From NCBI GenBank assembly GCA_015056205.1, contig SVGS01000009.1:1-64000 (forward strand): a stretch of DNA of 64,000 nucleotides. Direction: 5' to 3'. The DNA is from Clostridiales bacterium. GTDB taxonomy: Bacteria; Bacillota; Clostridia; Christensenellales; Aristaeellaceae. Position numbers and translations under genes: made by a program. Shown piece by piece: positions 24,091-31,951 of this stretch; position 1 is the first letter of the stretch, and the number at the start of each line of letters is the position of its first letter. A model generated the notes under the pieces. The model was not told the DNA's origin and did no database searches. It was given only the letters and a program-made list of their open reading frames with translations.

Positions 24091-24914
24091 TGGCTTTTAC
24101 GAATGAACAGCTGGAACGCTACTCGCGCCATATCATCCTGAAAGAGATCGGCGTGAAAGGACAGAAGAAACTGCTGAACGGAAAGGTGCTGATCATCGGC
24201 GCCGGCGGGCTCGGCGCCCCGGCGGCGATGTATCTGGCCGCGGCCGGTGTCGGTACCATCGGGATCGCGGACGCGGACGTGGTGGATCTTTCCAATCTGC
24301 AGCGGCAGGTGATTCATACCACGCCCGACCTGGGAAAGAAGAAGGTGGAATCGGCCGCGGAAACCATGCGTGCCATCAACCCGGACATTACCGTGAACAC
24401 GTATCATGAGTTCGTTTCCGCGGCCAACATTATGGACCTGATCCGGGATTACGATTTCATCCTGGACGGGACGGATAATTTTCCGGCCAAGTTCCTGATC
24501 AACGATGCCTGCGTCATGGCCGGGAAACCCTTCTCCCATGCCGGAATCATCCGGTTCAGAGGACAGCTGACCACGATCATTCCTGGACAGGGCCCCTGCT
24601 ACCGGTGCATTTTCAAAAATCCGCCGCCGAAGGATGCCGTGCCCACCTGTAAACAGGCCGGCGTAGTCGGGGCTATGGCCGGCGTCATCGGCTGCCTCCA
24701 GGCGATGGAAGCCATTAAATACCTGACCGGAGCGGGGGAACTGCTCGTCGGATACCTGCTGACCTATGACGCGCTGAAAATGGAATTCCATAAGGTGAAG
24801 CTTCCCCCCAGAGGGAAGGGCTGCGCCGTCTGCTCGGACACGCCCACCATTACGGAACTGATCGATTATGAACAGGCTGCCTGCGATCTGAAGCCGGGCG
24901 GCGGACAGGGATGA
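24090..24914 (+). CDS. hcyF: E1-like carrier-activating enzyme (ThiF/MoeB/HcyF type)
   Basis: 274 residues. The ATP-binding loop is IIGAGGLGAPAA (residues 36-46), with the adenylation motif DADVVDLSNLQRQ. A zinc site is formed by Cys170/Cys173 and Cys245/Cys248. The possible catalytic cysteine, Cys187 in PTCKQAG, is present. It should adenylate the C-terminal glycine of the carrier encoded immediately upstream (stop/start overlap), ready for attack by sulfide or persulfide. Confidence 0.9.
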   Translation: MAFTNEQLERYSRHIILKEIGVKGQKKLLNGKVLIIGAGGLGAPAAMYLAAAGVGTIGIADADVVDLSNLQRQVIHTTPDLGKKKVESAAETMRAINPDITVNTYHEFVSAANIMDLIRDYDFILDGTDNFPAKFLINDACVMAGKPFSHAGIIRFRGQLTTIIPGQGPCYRCIFKNPPPKDAVPTCKQAGVVGAMAGVIGCLQAMEAIKYLTGAGELLVGYLLTYDALKMEFHKVKLPPRGKGCAVCSDTPTITELIDYEQAACDLKPGGGQG

Positions 24915-24921
24915 AACGACG

Positions 24922-25380
24922 ATGAAGATCACCATACGGCAAACCGATTTTGATGCCATGACCCGATACGCGCGAAAGCTTTCCCCGGAGGAGGCCTGCG
25001 GACTGATTGCCGGGGAGGATCAGGCGGACGGCAGCCGGGAAATCCGGAAGGTATATTATCTGACCAACCGGGATCATACCAGCGAGCATTTCACGATTGA
25101 CCCACGGGAACAGCTGGCTGCCGTCCGGGATATGAGGGCGGAGGGGCTGAAGCCCCTGGGCAACTGGCATTCCCATCCGGAAACGCCCTCACGGCCTTCG
25201 GAGGAGGATCAGCGCCTGGCCAATGACAGCAGAGCCAGCTATCTGATTCTTTCCCTGGCGGAACCGGAGCATCCGGTGCTGAACGCCTTCCATATCGAAG
25301 GCGCGCCGGAATCAAAAAAAGTCCGGAAGGAAGATCTTGTCATCCTTCCGGAATCGGGGAGTAACGGCGATGATCAATGA
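24922..25380 (+). CDS. hcyD: JAMM/M67 metalloprotease, HcyD/Mec type
   Basis: 152 residues with a complete JAMM zinc signature: His83-Ser-His85, seven residues, Ser93, two residues, Asp96 (HSHPETPSRPSEED), and an upstream Glu in SPEEACGLIAGE. Prokaryotic relatives release cysteine (Mec with CysO) or homocysteine (HcyD with HcyS) from the carrier tail, and HcyD also trims the carrier precursor. The carrier here ends GGGR, so both trimming and release are plausible. It follows the E1-like gene by seven bases. Confidence 0.9.
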   Translation: MKITIRQTDFDAMTRYARKLSPEEACGLIAGEDQADGSREIRKVYYLTNRDHTSEHFTIDPREQLAAVRDMRAEGLKPLGNWHSHPETPSRPSEEDQRLANDSRASYLILSLAEPEHPVLNAFHIEGAPESKKVRKEDLVILPESGSNGDDQ

Positions 25381-26545
25381 AACATACCGTGCCATGCTGG
25401 GCCGGAAATCCGTGATCCGGGAGCTCAGCGAGCTGGCTGCCCGGATGGCGGGGGAGAAAAACGGGCCGGAGGAAATTTTCGATTTCAGCCTGGGAAATCC
25501 GTCGGTTCCCGTTCCGGAAGCGGTAACGGAATGCGCCGTTCGGCTGCTTCGGGATCAGCCGTCCCTGGTGCACGGATACAGCCCCACGCTGGGAATTCCC
25601 CAGGTGAAGGAAAAGCTCGCCGCCAGCCTCAGCAGGCGGTTCGGCCTTTCCTATACGGGGGCGGATATTTTTCCGACCAGCGGCGCCGGCGGCGCCCTCG
25701 CACATGCTTTCCGCCTGGTGACGGTGCCGGGGGATACCATCCTGACCTTTGCGCCGCATTTTCCGGAATACCGTCCATATGTCACGCTGGCCGGCTGCCG
25801 GCTGGAAGTGGTTCCGCCGGATCTGAAGGCTTTCCAGATTGACTTCGACCGGCTGGAGCAGTTTTTTACGAAAGACGTACAGGCCGTCCTGATCAACAGT
25901 CCAAACAATCCATCCGGCGCTGTGTATTCCGCGCAGACCCTGGAAAAGCTTGCCGGGGTGCTGGAACGGAAGGAGCGGGAATACAGCCATGAGATCTGGC
26001 TGATTTCCGATGAGCCGTACCGGGAAATTGTCTTCGGCGGCGGGACGCAGCCCTGTCCCGCCCGTTTCTGGCCCCGGACCATCACCTGCTATTCCTTCTC
26101 CAAATCCCTGTCCATGCCGGGGGACCGCATTGGGTATGTGGCGGTTAATCCGGAGAGCGGGGTCAGCCATGAACTGGCGGCCATGTGCGGACAGGTATCC
26201 AGGGGCCTCGGACACAACTGCCCGACAGCCCTGATGCAGCTGATCGCGGCCGAATGCTGCGACCTGACAGCGGACCTTTCTGTTTATGAGACCAATATGA
26301 ATCTGCTGTATGACGGGCTGACGGAGCTGGGATTTGACATCGTGCGGCCTGGCGGAACTTTCTACATGACGCCCCGGGCGCCCGAAGCGGATGCCGGGCA
26401 GTTTTCGCGCAGGGCGCTGGCGTACGGGATTGTAGTGGTTCCCTGTGACACCTTCGGCCTGCCGGGCTATTTCCGAATTGCCTACTGTACCGATACGGAA
26501 AAGGTCCGGCGTTCGCTTTCAGCCTTCAGAAAACTGATGGCGTGA
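25370..26545 (+). CDS. PLP-dependent aminotransferase, class I/II
   Basis: 391 residues of fold type I. Typical motifs are HGYSPTLGIPQVKEKLAASL, the Asn of SPNNPSGAVYS, the Asp/Tyr of SDEPYREIVF, and the PLP lysine in SFSKSLSMPGDRIGYV. The ATG at 25370 overlaps the protease gene by 11 bases, making this the last gene of the sulfur run. Substrates of such enzymes are not readable from sequence. Transamination of sulfopyruvate to cysteate, or of a methionine/homoserine-related keto acid, would fit the context. Confidence 0.88.
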   Translation: MINETYRAMLGRKSVIRELSELAARMAGEKNGPEEIFDFSLGNPSVPVPEAVTECAVRLLRDQPSLVHGYSPTLGIPQVKEKLAASLSRRFGLSYTGADIFPTSGAGGALAHAFRLVTVPGDTILTFAPHFPEYRPYVTLAGCRLEVVPPDLKAFQIDFDRLEQFFTKDVQAVLINSPNNPSGAVYSAQTLEKLAGVLERKEREYSHEIWLISDEPYREIVFGGGTQPCPARFWPRTITCYSFSKSLSMPGDRIGYVAVNPESGVSHELAAMCGQVSRGLGHNCPTALMQLIAAECCDLTADLSVYETNMNLLYDGLTELGFDIVRPGGTFYMTPRAPEADAGQFSRRALAYGIVVVPCDTFGLPGYFRIAYCTDTEKVRRSLSAFRKLMA

Positions 26546-26593
26546 CTAAAAAAAAGGACAGGCGGCAGGACCGGAGAAAGGCGGGGCGGGAGA

Positions 26594-27847
26594 TTACAGT
26601 AAGAACTGATCAAAACCGGTTGTTTCAAGGATTTCCCGAACCGCGTCGTTGACGCCGGTCATCTCAAACCGCTCTTTGTCTTCCAGACTTTTATACATCA
26701 TCAGCAGAACCCGCAGTCCGGCGGAGGATACATATTCCATCCGGCTGACATCCACATGAATGGCCTGGATTGTCCCTTCCGTATCCTGAAACAGCTTCAG
26801 AAGCTCCGGCGCGGTGATAGTGTCCATGCGGCCCTGAATGTTCACACTGAACACGCCGTTCTCCAGCCGGCCTTCTGCCGCAAACGGAAGATTCCGGTCG
26901 GCGGATGCCGGTTTCCTGTCTGCGGCCTTTTTGAGAGAAAGCTCCCAGAACATCATCTTTTTAAACACGTTCCGGACCGCCTCATCCGCTTCCGGATCAC
27001 CGCGGAGGGATCCCAGTTGATCCGGCAGGAAATCCGCCATACAGACTTCAGTCAGCTCAAAACCCATGTTTCCGATGAATGCCCGGACTTTTTCATCGTC
27101 AGGATCAAAGAAAACATTATCGTTGAACTTGACATCCGCCGTTGTGGCCGCTGCCTGGCTTGTGATGGCCGAATACAGGCCGATCAGCCGGGGGTCGTTT
27201 TTCAGCGAAGCCGCCACTACTTCCTGATCATGCAGGAAATAGGCCCGATCCGTGATAACCCAGCTGCCCCCGTATTGCCGCAGGATACGGCCGATGTTGT
27301 GAAAAACCTCTTCCAGTTCAGACTGATTGAAGTACATCAGGAGGCCTTCCGTTGTGAACATCAGGTCATGCGCGGTATCCGGGAATGCCTTTTTCAGGGA
27401 ATCGTAGTTGGTCGCGTCCACGGCACAATAGCGGATGTTGCTGTTTTCGCCGATGATGCCGGCCACGGCGGGACGGATGGTATCAATCACGGCGGGAAGG
27501 TCGAGGCCGTAGTAAACCCGCCCCTGGCGTGACAGGCGGATGCCGCGGGCGGTATATCCGCAGGGCAGATCGGCGATCTGACGGGTTTGCCGGCTTTCCG
27601 CCAGGCGGTTTACGGACTGAAACCGGGTTTCCAGGAGAATCATATACGCGGGGAAAAGACGTTTGACCTGTTCCTTCAGCTCAGGCGGAACAGGCTTTTT
27701 TGAGGTTTGGGACCCGAACGGTTCAAAACCCAGCGCTCCGAGAAGCTGCTTCGAATCCTCATCTCCTGATGCGGCGTCGAGCTGGACGCAGGATTTTGCC
27801 GTGTTGAAAACGGGGTTGACGATCTCCCACAATTCCTGGTTATTCAT
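26594..27847 (-). CDS. Methyltransferase-STAS domain fusion
   Basis: 417 residues. The first 300 resemble class I methyltransferases of the leucine-carboxyl/polyketide (LCM) group: IADLPCGYTARGIRLSRQGRVYYGLDLPAVID for the SAM site, then HDLMFTTEGLLMYFNQSELEEVF. The last 95 residues form a STAS domain with the phosphorylatable-serine motif VSRMEYVSSAGLRVLLMMYKSL, as in anti-anti-sigma factors. ATG 27847 has AGGGAGG upstream. The combination suggests that methylation is tied to a partner-switching signal, but neither partner is visible nearby. A MATE-ATPase fusion at 49745 carries an anti-sigma-like ATPase domain. Confidence 0.85.
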   Translation of the reverse strand: MNNQELWEIVNPVFNTAKSCVQLDAASGDEDSKQLLGALGFEPFGSQTSKKPVPPELKEQVKRLFPAYMILLETRFQSVNRLAESRQTRQIADLPCGYTARGIRLSRQGRVYYGLDLPAVIDTIRPAVAGIIGENSNIRYCAVDATNYDSLKKAFPDTAHDLMFTTEGLLMYFNQSELEEVFHNIGRILRQYGGSWVITDRAYFLHDQEVVAASLKNDPRLIGLYSAITSQAAATTADVKFNDNVFFDPDDEKVRAFIGNMGFELTEVCMADFLPDQLGSLRGDPEADEAVRNVFKKMMFWELSLKKAADRKPASADRNLPFAAEGRLENGVFSVNIQGRMDTITAPELLKLFQDTEGTIQAIHVDVSRMEYVSSAGLRVLLMMYKSLEDKERFEMTGVNDAVREILETTGFDQFLL

Positions 27848-27994
27848 AGAATTCCTCCCTTCAATATGCATCAGTGTTTTGTGGTCCGCAGGCCGCTATA
27901 CAAACAGCCCCTGTTTGATACGCACAGGCGGAGAGGGCTGTCAGTATAGAAGCAATTACCCTCGGGGAGTACGATTGACAAATTCTGTACCGCG

Positions 27995-28720
27995 TCAGAA
28001 GGACCAGGGCAGATATGCGGCGAGAATGGCGAGGAGGACGGCGGGAAGCATATTGGCAACCCGCAGCTGTTTTCCCCATACCAGGTTGACGCCGACGCAG
28101 AAGATCAGCACGGAGCCGATCAGCGAGAGATACGCGACCGCCAGATCCGTCAGGGCGGGAGCGATCAGCCTGGCCAGCAGGGTGACGGCGCCCTCAAAAA
28201 GGAAGACGGGGATTGCGGAGAAGGCGCTGCCTTTTCCCAGCGTGGAGGTCATCACGGCGACGATAATAAAGTCCAGCACTGCCTTTACTGCCAGGGTGGA
28301 ATAATCTCCCTGAATTCCGTCCCGGATGGCTCCGACAATGGCCATGGCGCCGATGCAGACGGTGAGGGAAGCGGTTACGAAGGCGTTGACAAACTGCCTG
28401 TCGCCGCTGTTTCCGGTTTTCCGCTTCAGCCATTCGCCAAACTGCTCAAATCCTTTTTCAATTCCGATCAGTTCGCCGATCACCGTTCCGATGGCCAGGC
28501 ACAGGACCACCAGCATGGATTTGCCGCTGAGGAGCGTGCTGCCGTCAATCTGCAGCATGCCCTGCATGGCTCCGGCGATGGCGATAAACAGGACGCTGAT
28601 GCCGCAGGCTTTGTTCAGAGATTCCTGCTGCTCCGGCCGGAACAGTTTTCCCGTAAAATGGCCGATCAGCCCGCCCACGACGATGGCTGCACTGTTAATG
28701 ACAGTTCCGAGTCCGATCAT
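27995..28720 (-). CDS. DUF554 membrane protein
   Basis: 241 residues, six to seven membrane helices, starting MIGLGTVINSAAIVVGGLIG as in the DUF554 (YdfK-like) family of possible transporters. The conserved stretches MQGMLQIDG and VGAIRDGIQGDYSTL are present. It is transcribed alone. Function is unknown for the family. Confidence 0.9.
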   Translation of the reverse strand: MIGLGTVINSAAIVVGGLIGHFTGKLFRPEQQESLNKACGISVLFIAIAGAMQGMLQIDGSTLLSGKSMLVVLCLAIGTVIGELIGIEKGFEQFGEWLKRKTGNSGDRQFVNAFVTASLTVCIGAMAIVGAIRDGIQGDYSTLAVKAVLDFIIVAVMTSTLGKGSAFSAIPVFLFEGAVTLLARLIAPALTDLAVAYLSLIGSVLIFCVGVNLVWGKQLRVANMLPAVLLAILAAYLPWSF

Positions 28721-28801
28721 ACTCTGCCTTTCCTTCTCCGGTGGGATTTTGTCTTTCCAGGCAGGTATTATATGCTTTCAGTCTCATGAAATCAATCCAG
28801 C

Positions 28802-28863
28802 AAGTCAGGGGGACGGTTCTCAGCGACTCGCGAATGAGTCGCTGAGAACCGTCCCCCTGACTT
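28802..28863. repeat. 62-bp perfect palindrome (REP/MITE-like)
   Basis: Two 28-bp arms (28802-28829 and 28836-28863) are exactly complementary around the loop GCGAAT. The arm contains GGGGGACGGTTCTC. From memory, similar G-tract palindromes recur in genomes carrying REP-associated IS200-like transposases. It lies in the gap between the FIST-GGDEF stop and the DUF554 start. A short direct repeat CCCCTGACTTA follows. No second copy was found in this window. Confidence 0.85.
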
Positions 28864-28876
28864 ACCCCTGACTTAA

Positions 28877-30646
28877 TTACTCCTCTTTGGCCTGGCAGAC
28901 GGTGTTTTTCCCGGATGCTTTGGCTTTATACAGCGCCGTGTCCGCCCGGACTACCAGGGGATCGGCATCTTCCGCGGGCATGGCCTGCGCCACGCCGAAG
29001 CTGGCGGAAACCTTGCCGCATTTCTCGAACTGCAGCTTTTCAATGGCCCGCCGAACCTCTTCGGCGAATCCGGCCGCGGTTTCCTGCGTGACGCCGGGCA
29101 GCATGAGCATAAATTCCTCTCCGCCCCAGCGGCCGTCTGCCGCGTTGATATTGAGCTTCGCGGTCGCTTCGTGAATCAGCTGTGAAATCCGCATCAGCAC
29201 CTGATCCCCTTCCTGGTGACCGTAGGTATCGTTGATGTGCTTGAAATCGTCCAGGTCGATCATGACCAGGCTGGTCGCGTCGACTCCGTCCGGGCTCGTC
29301 TTTTTCTCCTCGATCCGTTCCGTGATCCGCCGCTGAATCTCGCCGCGGTTATACAGCTTTGTCAGCTGGTCCGTGATGGCCATCAGGGAAAGCGTGGCGT
29401 TCGCCTCCATGACTTCCGCCGTGGCGGTGTTGATGAAGTTGACCAGCCGGTTGATCAGAGTCATGGTGGATTCGTTGTTCGCGGTTTCCTGATGGACCAC
29501 GGCCGTGGTTCCTTCCGGGGCGTCTCCTTCCCGCATTCCGGCAATGATCAGGGTCAGGTTGTGATGATCCATGTCGTTTTCCCAGCGGATCAGCTCGCCG
29601 GCCGTACAGAATCCATAGGTAGGGGCGATCTGGTGGAACGGAGTGATTTCCCGGGTGGCTTCCGTACCGCCCCAGAAGGTTTTTCTGCCGAAGCAGTCAA
29701 AAACCGAAATCACCTCCGGCTTGAATTCCGCTATGGACTGAGCGCACTGCATGACGTCCTGCATGATGGTTTCCGGATCGCCGTATGTGACATGCAGCAC
29801 GCTGCCCTCCGGAATCCGGGTGCTCATGGTCAGAGCGCCCTGGCTGTCGCAGGACATGGCGTGACGCAGCAGCGTCCTGTTTCCGTGCTGCACGGCAAAC
29901 GGGAACTCCAGCGCGTTATAGAAAATATGCTCGTCGTTGGGAATGCGCAGATAATGCTGATAAATCTGATAGGCGGGCTGCCCGTCCAGTTCATGAAGGA
30001 CATATCCTTCCGCCCGTGTGACCTTCAGGGGATAGCCCAGCGGTTTCCATCCGCTGACATAGGCGTAGTGAACATGAATATCCGATCCGCCGATCAGGGT
30101 CATCATGATGCCGGCGGACTGGAAGCCCGATCCCTTCCTGAAAAGAAACGCCCGGAACTGATTGTCGCCAAAGGCTCCGCCGCCCCAGACGGGGATTCCT
30201 TCCGGCACCTCTTCCTGAATAACCTTGCAGACGTCCCGGATCGGAATCGTATCGATGGTGGCAATCACCTCGATTGCTTTTACATTCGTGATACGCTGCA
30301 GGGTTTCACGGACGGAAAGCCGGAAAGAAGAAACATCCTCGCTGTCCACCGGGAAAAAGCAAACCTGCGCGAAGCTGTCCGGCTTTTCAAAGAGCATGCA
30401 GGAGACCACAAGCTTTTCCGCGGACACCTTGCCGTCATAGAGACAGCCGGACGCGGAGGCCCCGACATAAACCGCGTCCGGCATGAGCTCATCAATGATG
30501 CCGCAGGCGGCGGAAATATCCGCGGGATCGGCTCCGTCCGAGAACAGATGGATGAGCGCCGGCGCAGAGGCGGGAAGGGACTGCCATTCAGACACAACGG
30601 CCCGGAATGAGTCTTTATCGTGATACACGGTCTGGTACTGTTTCAT
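28877..30646 (-). CDS. FIST-sensor diguanylate cyclase
   Basis: 589 residues. The N-terminal FIST and FIST-C domains (LIHLFSDGADPADI, VYVGASASGCLYDG, FYNALEFPFAV, YGFCTAGEL) are thought to sense small molecules such as amino acids. A coiled linker leads to a GGDEF domain with DQLTKLYNRG, DLDDFKHINDTYGH and the active-site loop RWGGEEFML. The G-G-E-E-F motif is catalytically competent, so cyclic-di-GMP synthesis is expected. No RxxD inhibitory site is obvious upstream of the loop. GAGGAGT precedes the start. Cytoplasmic, with no membrane helices. Confidence 0.92.
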   Translation of the reverse strand: MKQYQTVYHDKDSFRAVVSEWQSLPASAPALIHLFSDGADPADISAACGIIDELMPDAVYVGASASGCLYDGKVSAEKLVVSCMLFEKPDSFAQVCFFPVDSEDVSSFRLSVRETLQRITNVKAIEVIATIDTIPIRDVCKVIQEEVPEGIPVWGGGAFGDNQFRAFLFRKGSGFQSAGIMMTLIGGSDIHVHYAYVSGWKPLGYPLKVTRAEGYVLHELDGQPAYQIYQHYLRIPNDEHIFYNALEFPFAVQHGNRTLLRHAMSCDSQGALTMSTRIPEGSVLHVTYGDPETIMQDVMQCAQSIAEFKPEVISVFDCFGRKTFWGGTEATREITPFHQIAPTYGFCTAGELIRWENDMDHHNLTLIIAGMREGDAPEGTTAVVHQETANNESTMTLINRLVNFINTATAEVMEANATLSLMAITDQLTKLYNRGEIQRRITERIEEKKTSPDGVDATSLVMIDLDDFKHINDTYGHQEGDQVLMRISQLIHEATAKLNINAADGRWGGEEFMLMLPGVTQETAAGFAEEVRRAIEKLQFEKCGKVSASFGVAQAMPAEDADPLVVRADTALYKAKASGKNTVCQAKEE

Positions 30647-30984
30647 GCTCGTACTCCTCTCGTGACTGATCCTGCATGGAAGGATGCGTGCGGGGCGGGG
30701 AATAAATGAAAGATGAATAAGCGGATTGCATTTTCCGGTTCATCATATTTCTTTCAGAAGCTTTCTGCTTCAGGACAGGGGAATGCGTTTTGGCGCAAAC
30801 ATCGCTACTTTGATATTATACAATTCCGGATGGAAATTCAAGTGAATTTCAAGTTTTTTTTACTCAGGAAAGTTAGCTTCATACGGTTTCCGAAGTTTCT
30901 GTTGTCCGGACTTTTATTCTGTGGTAAGCTAAGGACGGATGAAGAGACGGCGGGCGGGGAGACAAGGGCTGAGGAAGGATGACG
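30647..30984. other. Divergent intergenic region with candidate promoter and short hairpin
   Basis: It separates the FIST-GGDEF gene from the U32-like gene. On the - strand TATAAT lies at 30815-30820, with TTGAAT 15 bases upstream: a possible promoter for the cyclase gene. GAAATTC-AAGT-GAATTTC (30833-30850) is an inverted repeat followed by TTTTTTTT on the + strand. No gene seen. Confidence 0.45.
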
Positions 30985-31920
30985 ATGACAATCCGGACGG
31001 AACAAAGCGCGAAGGCGAAGAACGGGAAACAGGCCTTATACCATCTTCCCGGACTGTTCGAATTTTATGAACTGTACAGCAGGTTCCTGCCGCTGTTCCG
31101 GGAGCGCAGGGAATGGTTTTACGACTGGTGTGAGATCGGCTCCGTCTACGGCGCTCCGGCGGACTGCCGCTGGGGCGGCGGCCGGGTCGGATTCGGGGAG
31201 GAAGCACCGGCGGATGTGGCGGCGCTGATGCGGGAATACGGAATATCCGCCCGGTTGACCTTCAGCAATTCCCTGCTGCGGGAGGAGGATCTTTCCGACC
31301 GGCGGTGCAACCGCCTTTGCGCGCTGTTCGAAAACAGCGGGCCGGCAGGCAGCGGTATCATTCTTTGCTCGGATCTGCTGCTGGATTACGTGCGGAGTCA
31401 TTACCCGGGCTTTTATTTTGTTTCCTCCACAACCAAGGTGCTGACGCAGTTCCGGCAGCTGAGGGAAGAGCTGGAACGTCCGGAATTTCGTTTTGTGGTA
31501 CCGGATTTCCGGCTGAACAAAGCCTGGGATCAGCTGGATTCCCTTCCGGCGGAGCTGAAAGAAAAAACAGAATTTCTGTGCAACGAGGACTGCTGGTTCG
31601 ACTGCCCGGACCGGAAGGCCTGCTATGAGAATGTCTGCCGGAAGAATCTGGGAGAGGATTGTGAGGATCATATCTGCACATCCCCCCGGGCGGCGGAAGG
31701 ATACCGCTTTTCCGACGCCATGAACAATCCCGGATTCATCGGAATCCGGGAGATTCAGGATCTGTATCTGCCCAAAGGGTTTACCCATTTTAAAATCGAG
31801 GGGCGGAGCCTGGGCAGCGCCATGATTCTGGAATTCCTGCTTTACTATCTGACCCGGCCGGAGTATCAGCTGCGGGTGCGGGAGGAAATCTACCTGAGCA
31901 GTTCCCTGGATCTGTTCTGA
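30985..31920 (+). CDS. Cysteine-rich protein resembling U32-family peptidases
   Basis: 311 residues, soluble. The C-terminal third has a Cys cluster (CNEDCWFDCPDRKACYENVC) and HFKIEGRSLGSAMILEFLLYYL, reminiscent of the U32/UbiU group in which the KIEGR segment is conserved and cysteines hold an Fe-S cluster. The middle has a TIM-barrel feel (FYFVSSTTKVLTQF, FRFVVPDFRLNK). True U32 activity is not established for most members. GAGGAAGG sits six bases before ATG 30985. Confidence 0.6.
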   Translation: MTIRTEQSAKAKNGKQALYHLPGLFEFYELYSRFLPLFRERREWFYDWCEIGSVYGAPADCRWGGGRVGFGEEAPADVAALMREYGISARLTFSNSLLREEDLSDRRCNRLCALFENSGPAGSGIILCSDLLLDYVRSHYPGFYFVSSTTKVLTQFRQLREELERPEFRFVVPDFRLNKAWDQLDSLPAELKEKTEFLCNEDCWFDCPDRKACYENVCRKNLGEDCEDHICTSPRAAEGYRFSDAMNNPGFIGIREIQDLYLPKGFTHFKIEGRSLGSAMILEFLLYYLTRPEYQLRVREEIYLSSSLDLF

Positions 31921-31951
31921 TCCGGGAGAAAACAGTGAGGAATTCTTGACG

